Notes: generated from the sequence alone by a model not told the origin. Shown: positions 22,005 through 30,863, counted from the first letter of the stretch. The stretch: 64,000 nt of DNA from Longimicrobiaceae bacterium (GCA_030447645.1 JAUJOM010000010.1:65813-129812), one strand, 5' to 3'. Numbers and translations are program-made.

Positions 22005-23117
22005 CTACCCCGCGATGATGCGGGTTTCCCCATGGCGGGCTACCCAGAGCCGCTCGTTCGCCAGATTGGACTCCTTCCACGCAGCTCGCACCCGCCGCGG
22101 GGGCTCCAGCGGGTCTTCATCGGTGAGGCGGAAAGTACCCCAGTGCATGGCGGCGAACGTACCCTGGCCGCCAAGCTCCCGATAAGCGCGAACCGCTTCC
22201 TCGGGATTCATGTGCACGGGCCGCATGAACCAGCGCGGGTCATAGGCGCCGATGGGAAGAAGCACGGCGTCGAAGGGGCCTGCCCGCTCACCAATCTCCG
22301 GATAGCCAGGGAACCACCCGCTGTCGCCCCCGAAATACACCTTTCGCCCCGAGGGCGTGACCATGGCCCATGACGCCCAGAGCTTTTCCTGCCGGTCCCA
22401 GGGGGTGCGGCTCGTCCAGTGCTGGGCGGGCAGTGCGATGATGCGGGTCCGCCCTGCGGGCCCGTCCAGCGCCGCTTCCTGCCACCAGTCAAGCTCGTTC
22501 ACCTGCCGAACACCCTGCGAGCGAAACCAGCCCCGATAGCCCAGCGGGGTGAACCACTGCACCCGCTTCCCCCAGCGCTTGTGCACCCTTCGGACAGTCC
22601 CCTCATCCAGGTGGTCGTAATGGTCGTGCGACAGGAGCACACCGTCGATCAGGGGCAAACGCTCCCAGGGGACGCCCGGCTCCACCATGCGCGTGGGCCC
22701 CACGAGCTGCACCGGTGAGGCACGCTGGCTCCAGTGCGGGTCGGTGAGCAGGTTCAGCCCACCGATCTGGATCAGGAAGGTGGCGTGCCCCACCCAGGTG
22801 ATCCACACCTCGTCCACCGGAGCGTGCGGGTAGGCGATATCGCTCGCCACGACGGGCAGGGCGTCAGCAGGAGGATTGGGCGCGAGTTCCTTGCCGCGCC
22901 GCTCACGCTGCCATCGCCAAAACCCACCCTCCTCGCGCTCGGCGGTCGTCCAGGGGTTTACGAACCCGCCCTTCGGATTGTGATGCGCGGGGCGTGGTCC
23001 GCCTCCCGAATGTGACTCCAGGATCTCGGCGGACGCGGCTAGCGGCTGAGCCAAACGCGCGAGCCCCAGCCCGGCAAGGACTCCTGATGATTTCGCAACA
23101 AAGCTTCTCCGGTCCAT
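22005..23117 (-). CDS. Tat-exported MBL-fold metallo-hydrolase
   Basis: 370 residues from the ATG at 23117. The N-terminus (MDRRSFVAKSSGVLAGLGLA) has a twin-arginine pattern followed by a hydrophobic stretch ending in AASA. The metal site is VLLSHDHYDHLDEGTVRR (HxHxDH), with VYFGGDSGWFPGYPEIG and FAAMHWGTF as the later ligands. It belongs to the UlaG/NAPE-PLD-like lactamase-B branch, which hydrolyses phosphodiester or lactone-type bonds; the substrate is unknown. It starts 4 bp after the DinB gene stop and is probably co-transcribed with it. Confidence 0.82.
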   Translation of the reverse strand: MDRRSFVAKSSGVLAGLGLARLAQPLAASAEILESHSGGGPRPAHHNPKGGFVNPWTTAEREEGGFWRWQRERRGKELAPNPPADALPVVASDIAYPHAPVDEVWITWVGHATFLIQIGGLNLLTDPHWSQRASPVQLVGPTRMVEPGVPWERLPLIDGVLLSHDHYDHLDEGTVRRVHKRWGKRVQWFTPLGYRGWFRSQGVRQVNELDWWQEAALDGPAGRTRIIALPAQHWTSRTPWDRQEKLWASWAMVTPSGRKVYFGGDSGWFPGYPEIGERAGPFDAVLLPIGAYDPRWFMRPVHMNPEEAVRAYRELGGQGTFAAMHWGTFRLTDEDPLEPPRRVRAAWKESNLANERLWVARHGETRIIAG

Positions 23118-23121
23118 GCCT

Positions 23122-23655
23122 TCAGCTCGGAAATGCGGCAGCCCGGCGAATTCGCGCCACCTGCCGCAGATGGTGATCAAAGTGTCGGGTCAAAAATATC
23201 AGCCCCTGCAACACGTCCATCGGCCCGCTAACGGGGTGACGAAGAACGGGCCGTCGCAGTGTAGCTTCTGTGGTACCCTCCAGATACCCCGCAACGGCGG
23301 CACGGGTGTCATCCCACTGCTGCCTGATCTCCTCCAGCGGGACACCTGCTTTCGGCCGCACACCACGCACCGGCACCTTGACCCGAATTCCCAGCGCGAA
23401 GACCAGCCGAGCTGCGGCGCTGCCGATCCAGTCACGTATTCGCCGGGGGCCAGGGGGCGCTCGTTCTGCATCGGACAGTACCCGGAGCACGCCCTGCTCC
23501 ACCAGCAGCAGATGGTGCGCGACTTCCGCCAGCGACCATGCCCCGGGCTCTGGCTGAAAGGAACGCTGCTCAGGGGTGTGGCGCTCAAGTTCCGCGAGCA
23601 GATTGTGTCGCCGATGCTCCAGAGCATCGAACTGGGACTGCAGAGACGGAAGCAT
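23122..23655 (-). CDS. DinB-superfamily protein
   Basis: 177 residues. Four-helix pattern with the three metal-ligand histidines at expected places: EVAHHLLLVEQGVLR and LTRHFDHHLRQVARI. Members bind a metal and often act as thiol-dependent S-transferases (bacillithiol or mycothiol) or have unknown function. Upstream partner of the metallo-hydrolase gene on the same strand. Confidence 0.75.
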   Translation of the reverse strand: MLPSLQSQFDALEHRRHNLLAELERHTPEQRSFQPEPGAWSLAEVAHHLLLVEQGVLRVLSDAERAPPGPRRIRDWIGSAAARLVFALGIRVKVPVRGVRPKAGVPLEEIRQQWDDTRAAVAGYLEGTTEATLRRPVLRHPVSGPMDVLQGLIFLTRHFDHHLRQVARIRRAAAFPS

Positions 23656-23798
23656 TTACACAAGTTGGAGGTTGCCAGTGCCAGCAAGCAAGCGGCACAA
23701 GGATCGCGTCGGGGAAAGGTGGGATTAGCCAAGCTTCTCGCGGCAGTAGATCCGGCCCACATCACCAGATCCTCAATTCGTGCTCGAGATACCGCGAC

Positions 23799-24722
23799 AT
23801 GCCCATACCTGACTTTCAGACCGTCATGCTGCCGCTGCTGGCTTTCCTGCATGATCGACAGCCCCATACTTCCAAGGAGATTGTTGCTGCACTGGGCAAA
23901 CACTTTGGGCTCAGCGACAGTGAGCGGCTCGAATTGCTCCCTAGCGGTCGTTATCCCGTATTCAACAACCGTGTTGCCTGGGCACTATCACATATGAAGA
24001 ATGCGGGCCTGCTAGTTTCACCGAGCAGATCGATCTATCTGCTGACGGATCGAGGGGCGACACTGCTCGCGCAGCGGCCAAGCAAAGTAGACATGAAGCT
24101 GTTGGCGCAATTTCCCGAGTACATCGAATTTCGCAATCGCCGCAGAGAGCCAACCACGACAGGCGCTCCAGAATATCCCGTCGTCGTTGACGCGGGAGAG
24201 GAGCAAACTCCCAACGAGGCGATAGAGGTAGCGTACCAGAAGCTCCGGTTCGAGTTGGTTGACGAGTTGCTTCAACAGATCAAGAATGCCTCACCAGAAT
24301 TCTTTGAACGCCTGGTGGTCGAGCTGCTACTGCGGATGGGATATGGTGGGTCACGCTCAGATGCTGGGCGTGCAATTGGAAAGAGCGGTGACGGCGGAAT
24401 CGATGGAATCATCAAAGAAGATCGACTTGGTCTGGACATTATCTACATCCAGGCGAAGAAGTGGGATGGCACTATCGGTCGGCCGGAAATCCAGAAGTTC
24501 GCCGGGGCACTCCAGGGGCAGCGTGCTCGAAAGGGCGTGTTCATCACCACTTCCGACTTTTCGCAGCAAGCGCGTGATTACGTTGCGCTGATCGACAGCA
24601 AGATCGTACTGATCGATGGCGAGCAGCTTGCCCAATTCATGATGGACCACAACCTGGGAGTGTCCACAGTCGCATCATACGAAGTCAAGCGAGTGGACAG
24701 TGACTACTTCGGTGAGGACTGA
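23799..24722 (+). CDS. mrr: Mrr-family restriction endonuclease
   Basis: 307 residues from the ATG at 23799 (MPIPDFQTVMLPLLAFLHDR). The N-terminal winged-helix Mrr_N domain spans about 1-100 (QPHTSKEIVAALGKHFGLSD, NNRVAWALSHMKNAGLL, YLLTDRGATLLAQ). The nuclease domain at about 165-290 has FFERLVVELLLRMGYGGSRS, GDGGIDGIIKEDRLGLDII (Asp) and YIQAKKW (QxK), the PD-(D/E)xK form typical of Mrr, then GKGVFITTSDFS-like residues (RKGVFITTSDFSQQA). It probably cuts modified DNA. No methylase is next to it, which fits a type IV enzyme. GC looks lower than in its neighbours, hinting at transfer. Confidence 0.88.
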   Translation: MPIPDFQTVMLPLLAFLHDRQPHTSKEIVAALGKHFGLSDSERLELLPSGRYPVFNNRVAWALSHMKNAGLLVSPSRSIYLLTDRGATLLAQRPSKVDMKLLAQFPEYIEFRNRRREPTTTGAPEYPVVVDAGEEQTPNEAIEVAYQKLRFELVDELLQQIKNASPEFFERLVVELLLRMGYGGSRSDAGRAIGKSGDGGIDGIIKEDRLGLDIIYIQAKKWDGTIGRPEIQKFAGALQGQRARKGVFITTSDFSQQARDYVALIDSKIVLIDGEQLAQFMMDHNLGVSTVASYEVKRVDSDYFGED

Positions 24723-24942
24723 CTTCTACCCAATACTACGCGCCTCGTCAGTGCTCCGCCCGTGAGGGCGGTTGCCTCCCCAGACGGGTCATTTATCGGC
24801 CCGGCTGCGACTACCCCGCTTCGCATGAGGAGGCGGCGGAGCGGGTTCGTTCTCCAGCAGTGCTAGGTCCCAGGGGGACGGGGTGGCTGCCCCACCACGC
24901 TCGGAGTTCAGGTGCGCGCTGCTGCGCCTGTGGATCCCCGAA

Positions 24943-24969
24943 GGGGGGATGGCATCATGCCATCCCCCC
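24943..24969 (-). terminator. Hairpin terminator for the csbD gene
   Basis: Perfect arms GGGGGGATGGCAT / ATGCCATCCCCCC around one base, 10 bp after the csbD stop. The rest of 24723-24978 has another small hairpin (CCGCCCGTGAGGGCGG) near the mrr end but no supported gene. Confidence 0.65.
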
Positions 24970-24978
24970 TGGTTCAGC

Positions 24979-25194
24979 TCAGCGGTTGTTGTCGTCCAGA
25001 TTGCGCTGGGCGTCCCCAAACGTGTCCTGCACCTTGCCCTTGGCCTGGTCCCATTTGCCTTCGGCCTGGGTGCTGGTGTCTCCGGTCAAGCCGCCGAAAG
25101 CATCCTTGACCTTGCCCTTCAGGTCCTTGGCTTTGCCTTCCAGGTTGTTTTCAGCGCCACGGCTGGTCAGGTCTCTGTCGTTCGTGTCGGCCAT
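24979..25194 (-). CDS. CsbD-like stress protein
   Basis: 71 hydrophilic residues with the CsbD pattern: GKAKDLKGKVKDAFGGLTGD and EGKWDQAKGKVQDTFGDAQR. Members are small, abundant general-stress proteins of unknown mechanism, often sigma-B-type or envelope-stress induced. It stands alone with its own terminator. Confidence 0.85.
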   Translation of the reverse strand: MADTNDRDLTSRGAENNLEGKAKDLKGKVKDAFGGLTGDTSTQAEGKWDQAKGKVQDTFGDAQRNLDDNNR

Positions 25195-25280
25195 TGGTCT
25201 TCCCTTTGGTTCGGGTCACTGCACCAGCCCACTGTGAGCCAGTCCCGAAAGGTAAGGCAATGTCCGTGCCGAATACGTAC

Positions 25281-25475
25281 TTAGCCGCTGCGGGTCCCTC
25301 GCCAGTTTTGCAGGATGCGTCCCATGGGCTTAGGTGTACCGGCAAAAGAGATCACCATACCATACGCCTGAGCAGCACGCTCCGGATTGCTGTGCATCGC
25401 GCGGGTGATCGGGCTGACCGACGCTGGAGCAGCTTCAGCAGAGTACGTGCGTACAGCTGGATCTTGCCCCATCAT
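25281..25475 (-). CDS. Small hypothetical ORF after marR
   Basis: 64 residues (MMGQDPAVRTYSAEAAPASV..., AHSNPERAAQAYGMVISF-like region, GRILQNWRGTRSG). Its ATG overlaps the marR stop (ATGA), which suggests translational coupling. Composition is balanced, unlike random shadow frames. No family is recognised, and it may not be real. Confidence 0.35.
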   Translation of the reverse strand: MMGQDPAVRTYSAEAAPASVSPITRAMHSNPERAAQAYGMVISFAGTPKPMGRILQNWRGTRSG

Positions 25476-25918
25476 ACGCGCTCTTCCCTGAAGCGCTCGA
25501 GCAAGGCCGCGAGGTGCTGCTGTTCGTCGGGAGACAGGGACGCCAGCAGCTCGGCCTCGACCTCCGACTGAGCACGTGCCGCGGCCTCGTACGCGCGCAG
25601 GCCGTCTTTCGTGATCGCGGCACGCACACTGCGCCGATCCTCCGGGTCGGGCTCCCGCCGCACCAGGCCATCGGCTTCCAAACGGTCCACCAGCTGGGTG
25701 ATGTTGGACTTGGCGCACGCGCTGCGTCCAGCAAGCTGCCCGAGAGGGAGGGGCTCACCCGCTTCGACCAGGTGCGTGAGCATCTGCAGCTTGGGAAGAG
25801 ACAAACCCGTGGGCTCCAAACGACGCTCGATGCGCCCCGCGATGTGCGACGCGGCCCGCCATACCGCGGTGAGCAGAGTGCGCCCACGGCAGACGGTGGC
25901 GGAAGGAGAATTGTTCAT
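25472..25918 (-). CDS. MarR-family transcriptional regulator
   Basis: 148 residues from the ATG at 25918. Landmarks: LSLPKLQMLTHLVEAGEPLP, LGQLAGRSACAKSNITQLVD (recognition helix), RLEADGLVRREPDPEDRRSV (wing DxR) and AAITKDGLRAYEAA. Such repressors respond to small phenolic or oxidant ligands. It is divergent from the cytidine deaminase gene. Confidence 0.88.
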   Translation of the reverse strand: MNNSPSATVCRGRTLLTAVWRAASHIAGRIERRLEPTGLSLPKLQMLTHLVEAGEPLPLGQLAGRSACAKSNITQLVDRLEADGLVRREPDPEDRRSVRAAITKDGLRAYEAAARAQSEVEAELLASLSPDEQQHLAALLERFREERV

Positions 25919-26026
25919 GAATGAACAGTGTGTGCGGGAACTACCTGTGTCAAGGGTACGCAGTGTGCGGAAAGTGAAATCGACGGAAGGCAAAACCTCT
26001 CTCCCGCAACGCACCCGGAGACCTCC

Positions 26027-26434
26027 ATGGCCCTACTCGACGCCGCCGATACTCTGCTTGATCAGGCCCGTATCGCGCGTGAAAACGCGCATGCACCTTA
26101 TAGCCGCTTTCCGGTGGGTGCGGCGTTACTCACCGATGACGGCCGGGTATTTACCGGCTGCAATGTGGAGAATGCGTCCTACGGCCTGACCATTTGCGCG
26201 GAGCGTGTGGCCGTGTTCAAGGCCGTTTCCGAGGGAGTGCGTAACTTCCGCGCGATCGCGGTAATTGGCCCCGAAGACGACCTCCCATGCTCGCCCTGCG
26301 GTGCGTGCCGACAGGTTTTGCACGAGTTCAACCCGACCCTGCGGGTAATCGCCCCTAGCGGTCCGGGCTCATCCCGTGTTTGGACCCTTAGTGAGCTGCT
26401 TCCGCACGCCTTCGGAGCGGAACGGTTGGTGTGA
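26027..26434 (+). CDS. cdd: Cytidine deaminase
   Basis: Converts cytidine and deoxycytidine to uridine forms for pyrimidine salvage. 135 residues from the ATG at 26027. Zinc-site motifs: GCNVENASYGLTICAERVAV (CAE) and PCSPCGACRQVLHEF (PCxxC). N-terminal HAPYSRFPVGAALLTDDG fits the homotetrameric class. A pyrimidine phosphorylase lies 2 kb downstream, pointing to the same pathway. Confidence 0.93.
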   Translation: MALLDAADTLLDQARIARENAHAPYSRFPVGAALLTDDGRVFTGCNVENASYGLTICAERVAVFKAVSEGVRNFRAIAVIGPEDDLPCSPCGACRQVLHEFNPTLRVIAPSGPGSSRVWTLSELLPHAFGAERLV

Positions 26435-26449
26435 GTAAGCCCGCGATAT

Positions 26450-26902
26450 CTATGGTGCGTCGCGTCGGTTTAAATCAATGGCATAGCCAATTGCGGCACC
26501 CAGACCTACAACACCCAGGAAAATCCCCCGCTCACGCCAGGCGGGCAACAGCGTTTCACCTTCGCCACCCGCAGCAAGCAGAAAGGTTGCAGCCGCAGCG
26601 CCAATAGCAGTTCCGATCAGCGTTGTGATGGGGAAGAATGGCTCGTTAGGATTGCTGAAGGCGGATGCATCCAGTGGGAGGGCCGTCGGGATCTCAAATG
26701 CTCGGCGCTGATCGAAGGCTGCAAGACCAAAGCTGACCGAGCTGCTGTGTGCCGGCTTGCCATCCAATGTGAGTTGTGGGTTCCAGCGCACCAAATCCCA
26801 AAACATAGAAGGTGCGTAGGCCTGTTGGCCGGAGAGATCGGCCGGAGTTGAGCAGAGAGTGCCAGTGGCGAGCACAACAAGGAGAACGAGTCGTCGATTC
26901 AT
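26450..26902 (-). CDS. Exported hypothetical protein with membrane helices
   Basis: 150 residues: a signal peptide (MNRRLVLLVVLATGTLC), a 60-residue middle part (YAPSMFWDLVRWNPQLTLDG) and two hydrophobic segments (TTLIGTAIGAAAATFLLAA, GIFLGVVGLGAAIGYAIDL). No recognised domain. Its end is 16 bp from the cdd stop, in convergent orientation. Confidence 0.55.
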   Translation of the reverse strand: MNRRLVLLVVLATGTLCSTPADLSGQQAYAPSMFWDLVRWNPQLTLDGKPAHSSSVSFGLAAFDQRRAFEIPTALPLDASAFSNPNEPFFPITTLIGTAIGAAAATFLLAAGGEGETLLPAWRERGIFLGVVGLGAAIGYAIDLNRRDAP

Positions 26903-27056
26903 GAGGGTCCTTTAGTAGAATGAAGTAGCTTAGTTGGAGCAGGCCGGAAACACGTTGGGTGATGGGGATAAGTCTCATGGGCAGCCTCGGTGGCAACTTG
27001 GGTTACCTACGGCAACCACCATCACGGGCGGAGGGAGGCCTGCGGAGGCGAAAGTA

Positions 27057-27659
27057 TCAGGGAGGAGGGGGCGGCACGGCGACTTTGAAGCCGATTGGAA
27101 GCGCGACGTAGAAGGGAACGCTGCACGTACCCGCGATTGCCGGATTGAACCGGCCGCTCCGCGCGAGGGCTAAAGCTGCACGGTCCATATCGAAGTATCC
27201 GGAGCCTTTTCCAAGGCGAGTCGCACGTACGGTGCCCTGTGCATCGAGGAGCATCAACACCTCGACCGTTCCTCCGAGCCCCCCTTGCCGGAGGGATGGC
27301 GGGTAGGCCTGCTCAAGCCTTTGCGCCAAACTCCGGCGGTCTCCATCGGTCATCGCCGCCGGGATGGTGACTCGCAAGCCGTGAAGCGCGCTCCTGGTTG
27401 TGTCCAGTGTTGTACTGCGTTGGGAGGCTCGCCGACGCGTGGGATATAACTGCACTAGGGAATCGAAGACCTGGACGAGGGACCGCCCATCAGGCGCTCG
27501 GGCCACGTCGAAGTCTTCGTACCCAGCACAAGCGGAGATAGGGCCCTGTGGCCGTACCGGCGGGCGCGAAGTTGCCGTGTCGGCTGCGCCAGCGGCGCAT
27601 CCGGCGAGGACGATCGTGCCGATCCCCAGCGCCAAAAGGCGAACAACGTTCTGCATCAT
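27057..27659 (-). CDS. Lipoprotein with TonB C-terminal-like domain, copy 1
   Basis: 200 residues with lipobox IVLAGC. The C-terminal half matches the energy-transducer TonB/TolA domain: GGLGGTVEVLMLLDAQGTVR, ATRLGKGSGYFDMDRAALAL, ARSGRFNPAIAGTCSVPFYV. It lacks a TonB-type N-terminal anchor with Pro-Lys repeats, so it is probably an outer-membrane or periplasmic lipoprotein. Tandem with a paralogue 80 bp upstream on the same strand. Confidence 0.7.
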   Translation of the reverse strand: MMQNVVRLLALGIGTIVLAGCAAGAADTATSRPPVRPQGPISACAGYEDFDVARAPDGRSLVQVFDSLVQLYPTRRRASQRSTTLDTTRSALHGLRVTIPAAMTDGDRRSLAQRLEQAYPPSLRQGGLGGTVEVLMLLDAQGTVRATRLGKGSGYFDMDRAALALARSGRFNPAIAGTCSVPFYVALPIGFKVAVPPPPP

Positions 27660-27739
27660 CTTCGACTCGGTTTGTTCAGGAAAGTGCTTGGCGGATCAAT
27701 ATTTCAAAGCGTCAACTGTGTGGTGCCGCACCATTTCAC

Positions 27740-28333
27740 TTATGGCGTATAATAGCTGACTGGAAGCCGAAGAACGTAGGGGACCCTGCACTCACCAGCC
27801 GTTGCGGGCTCAAACCGAGCGCGGCGTAGCACGTTAGCCGCCGCCGCATCCATCTCGCGGTGTCCGGAACTGCTGACCACACGCGTTCGGCGCACTGCAC
27901 CATCTGTGTCCACCAGGGCAATAAGCAGGATTGACCCAGGCGTTCCGACCTCTTTCATGTACGTGCGGTGCACCTCCAGCATCTCGCGGGCCATCGTCTG
28001 GCGTGCCGAGCTACTCAGGTACGGCGATGATGTGACTTGCACACCAAGCAAACGATTGGTCGTGGTATCTTCCGCCGAAGGCCCGCGTTCGATCGTCCTG
28101 CCCACCTGCCGGGGGTTCTGGGCGGAGGTCGGCGCCGCCGAATCAAACGCCTGGAGGAGCAGCCGCCCGTCGGGAAGCCGCGCTGTCTGTACACTCTGAT
28201 AGCCGGGGCATGGGGCCACCGGCCCGCGCGGCTGGATGCCGGAGGATGGATTGGCGGAACCCGTCGCGCATCCAGCGAGGCCCGCCAGTAAGACAGGCGC
28301 CGCCATCATAAGTCGCACCACGGACCGAGCCAT
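27740..28333 (-). CDS. Lipoprotein with TonB C-terminal-like domain, copy 2
   Basis: 197 residues, lipobox LAGLAGC. It shares layout and motifs with the previous gene: CPGYQSVQTARLPDGRLLLQ against CAGYEDFDVARAPDGRSLVQ, and GSILLIALVDTDGAVRRTRV followed by SSSGHREMDAAAANVLRRAR. The pair arose by tandem duplication. The shared cysteines may form a disulfide. Function is unknown. Confidence 0.68.
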   Translation of the reverse strand: MARSVVRLMMAAPVLLAGLAGCATGSANPSSGIQPRGPVAPCPGYQSVQTARLPDGRLLLQAFDSAAPTSAQNPRQVGRTIERGPSAEDTTTNRLLGVQVTSSPYLSSSARQTMAREMLEVHRTYMKEVGTPGSILLIALVDTDGAVRRTRVVSSSGHREMDAAAANVLRRARFEPATAGECRVPYVLRLPVSYYTP

Positions 28334-28531
28334 ACTCTTTTCGGTTGTTTGAGGTTACAGTCGACGATACACTTCCCGAGTCACACTGTCAATCTATTGC
28401 CGCAAACTGTCTGCCCGACCGTGCACATGCTGCACAGCCGGTTTGACGTCGCACGATTCCGCGGTTCATTATGCCCCCTGGATACGCTTGCACTATGATG
28501 GTATCTCGAAGACCGGGATTGTGGAGCCGAC

Positions 28532-29842
28532 TTGAACATTCTCCCACTGATCGAGCGGAAGAAGCAGGGGAGTGAGCTTTCAGCTGATGAGCTGAGCTGG
28601 CTCTGCACGGAGTTTGTTGCCCGGCGCGTTCCTGACTATCAGATGGCTGCGTGGCTGATGGCGGTTCGCTGGCGGGGAATGACGGCTGCGGAAACTCTTG
28701 CTCTCACTCAGGCGATGGTCGCGAGCGGGGCAACGCTGGACTGGAGCGATCTCGCCCGCCCGGTGGTGGACAAGCACAGCACGGGCGGTGTGGGAGACAA
28801 AACTTCCATCGTGCTGGTTCCGCTGCTTGCGGCCGCGGGGCTCGCCTTCGTGAAGATGTCCGGCCGGGGACTCGGCCACACGGGTGGAACGCTGGACAAG
28901 CTGGAAGCCATCCCGGGCTTCCGGGTAGATCTGGATCTGGCGGAGCTGCGCGCCCAGGTGGAGCGGATCGGGTGTGCCCTGGTGGGACAAAGTCCCGCGC
29001 TCGTCCCGGCGGACGGCGCTCTTTACGCGTTACGGGATGTGACAGCCACGGTGGACGCCCTGCCGCTGATCGCCAGCAGCATCATGTCCAAGAAGCTCGC
29101 TGGGGGAGCCGAAACCATCGTGCTGGACGTCAAGTACGGCTCCGGTGCGTTCATGCCCACGGTGGAGGCCGCACGGGAGCTGGCGCGCGCGATGGTGGAG
29201 ATCGGCGAGGGCGCCGGGCGCCGGACTCGCGCCGTGCTGAGCCCGATGGATCAGCCGTTGGGGGAGACCGTCGGCAACGCGCTGGAGGTGCGCGAAGCGA
29301 TCGACACGCTACATGGCAGGGGGCCGGCGGACCTGTGGACGCTAACGCTCGAGCTGGGAACCCATCTCCTGCTTCTCTCGGAGCAGGCACCCGACGTTGA
29401 GCAAGCGCGGGCGCGCCTCACCGAATTGCGAGACTCCGGCGCGGCGGCGGCCAAGCTGGCTGAGCTGGTCGAAGCCCAGGGCGGAGACCCGCGTGTGGTG
29501 GATGACCCGGACCGGCTACCCCGAGTGTCCCACATCCGGATGCTTGAACACGAGGGACCGGAGCAGTGGGTAGCCGCGGTGGACGCACACGCGGTGGCGG
29601 AGGTGACCCTGGAGCTGGGCGCTGGGCGCCGGGTGAAAACGGACCCGGTGGACCCCGCCGTGGGGGTCCGTCTCCGGGCAAAGACCGCGGATCAGGTAGC
29701 CCGCGGGGAGCCACTCGCGGAAATTCATGCCCGGACGGAGGGTACAGCCGCTCAGGCAGCGGAACGTCTCCGTCAGGCATTCCGGTTCACCACGGAGCCG
29801 GCGGAGCTAGCCGCCGGTGAAAAGGAAGTGATCGGCGGATGA
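28532..29842 (+). CDS. deoA: Pyrimidine-nucleoside (thymidine) phosphorylase
   Basis: Splits thymidine or uridine with phosphate into base and sugar phosphate. 436 residues from a TTG at 28532 with GTGGAG 6-7 bp upstream. Landmarks: WLMAVRWRGMTAAETLALTQ, VVDKHSTGGVGDKTSIVLVP (phosphate loop), KMSGRGLGHTGGTLDKLEAI (family signature), IASSIMSKKLAGGAETIVLD and VKYGSGAFM. It may be pdp rather than deoA. It is followed closely by a pyrophosphatase fragment and a lipoprotein gene. Confidence 0.9.
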   Translation: MNILPLIERKKQGSELSADELSWLCTEFVARRVPDYQMAAWLMAVRWRGMTAAETLALTQAMVASGATLDWSDLARPVVDKHSTGGVGDKTSIVLVPLLAAAGLAFVKMSGRGLGHTGGTLDKLEAIPGFRVDLDLAELRAQVERIGCALVGQSPALVPADGALYALRDVTATVDALPLIASSIMSKKLAGGAETIVLDVKYGSGAFMPTVEAARELARAMVEIGEGAGRRTRAVLSPMDQPLGETVGNALEVREAIDTLHGRGPADLWTLTLELGTHLLLLSEQAPDVEQARARLTELRDSGAAAAKLAELVEAQGGDPRVVDDPDRLPRVSHIRMLEHEGPEQWVAAVDAHAVAEVTLELGAGRRVKTDPVDPAVGVRLRAKTADQVARGEPLAEIHARTEGTAAQAAERLRQAFRFTTEPAELAAGEKEVIGG

Positions 29843-29845
29843 AAG

Positions 29846-29944
29846 ATGAAAGGGGTGAATCTGGAAGACATTCCCATCGGCGAAGACGCGCCCGAGCGGG
29901 TGCACGCCGTGATCGACATCGCCACCGCATCGGAGGGAAAATGA
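29846..29944 (+). pseudogene. N-terminal fragment resembling inorganic pyrophosphatase
   Basis: A 32-codon frame (MKGVNLEDIPIGEDAPERVH then AVIDIATASEGK) looks like the start of family-I inorganic pyrophosphatases (IPIG..AP..V..VI.I..GS). It stops where the next gene begins (ATGA at 29941). The catalytic Asp/Glu region is absent. It may be a deletion remnant, or a short frame that only happens to look alike. Confidence 0.4.
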
Positions 29945-30384
29945 GACCGCTTGCTTTGATCCTGCTGCTGCTCGCTCCGGGCTGCCAATCTTCGCAGCCT
30001 CCCGCTGCCGATGCCACCCGGGATGCTCCGGTTGCTGCCGCTCCCGGTGACACGCCTTCCGTGCAGCGGCTGGAGGCCGAAGCTCGCGCGCTGGCCAGGA
30101 CCACGGGGTGCAGCCAGGCCGCGCAGTGCCGCACCGCACCCGTGGGCGACAGGCCATGCGGCGGCCCGCGCGACTACCTGGCGTACTGTGCTACCACTAC
30201 GGACACCGTGGCCCTGTTCCGCAAGCTCGAGGAGCTACGGCGTGCCGAGCAGGAGATCAACCGGCGCTCCGGGGCAATTTCCACCTGTGAGTTCCGCATG
30301 CCGCCGGAGACAGGGCTGGTGGGGGGCACCTGCCGCGCCCAGCAATCCAACGCGGCCCCAACCCTGGACGCTCGCCCACAGTGA
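29941..30384 (+). CDS. Lipoprotein with conserved cysteines
   Basis: 147 residues from the ATG at 29941. Signal with lipobox (LLLLAPGC). An Ala/Pro-rich linker follows, then a compact domain with several cysteines (TTGCSQAAQCRTAPVGDRPC, DYLAYCATTTD, STCEFRMPPETGLVGGTC). The cysteine spacing suggests disulfides in an outer-surface or periplasmic domain. No family name. The stop overlaps the next start (TGATG). Confidence 0.6.
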   Translation: MRPLALILLLLAPGCQSSQPPAADATRDAPVAAAPGDTPSVQRLEAEARALARTTGCSQAAQCRTAPVGDRPCGGPRDYLAYCATTTDTVALFRKLEELRRAEQEINRRSGAISTCEFRMPPETGLVGGTCRAQQSNAAPTLDARPQ

Positions 30385-30765
30385 TGACCTTCGCGGAGCT
30401 GACCGACTTCGTCCGGCCGCTGCTCTGGACGCTGCTGATCGTTGCGGCGGTTTGTGTGGCGGCAGGGTCGCTGCTGCTCGCGCTCACCTATCGCCGGCTC
30501 CGCCGCCTCCATCTGCCACGGGACGCGGACCTGATGACTACCCTGCGCGCCGTTCCCTTTGGGCTGGTGCTGGCTCTGGACCTGCTGGACTTCGGCCTGG
30601 ACTTTCTGGCGACTCCAATCGTCTGGACCGTGCTGAACCGCTTCAACCTGCAAGCGCTGCGCAACGTCGCGGCACTGCAGGCGATCGTTCCCTTTACTCA
30701 ACCCCGTTCCCCTGCTCACCGTCGCCTGGGTTGCGGCCCGGGCGTTCAGGCGCCGCTCGCGCTGA
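30384..30765 (+). CDS. Small membrane protein, frameshifted near C-terminus
   Basis: About 126 residues. Two hydrophobic helices (LLWTLLIVAAVCVAAGSLLL, FGLVLALDLLDFGLDFLA). The main frame reads through to 30773, but the other frame gives a more natural end (PLLTVAWVAARAFRRRSR), so a shift near 30705 is likely. Coupled to the preceding lipoprotein gene. Confidence 0.5.
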
Positions 30766-30863
30766 CAACCTGAGCCCATCGCTCCGTACCAATATGACCC
30801 AGAAGCCAAAAGGGTTGCAATGCTGGTGGAACGCGGCCGCACGCGCTTGCGTAGTACTTCGAT

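Noticed and set aside
24789..25019. 76-codon minus frame after mrr
   Set aside because: Overlaps the csbD gene and terminator hairpin, low-complexity, no start signal.
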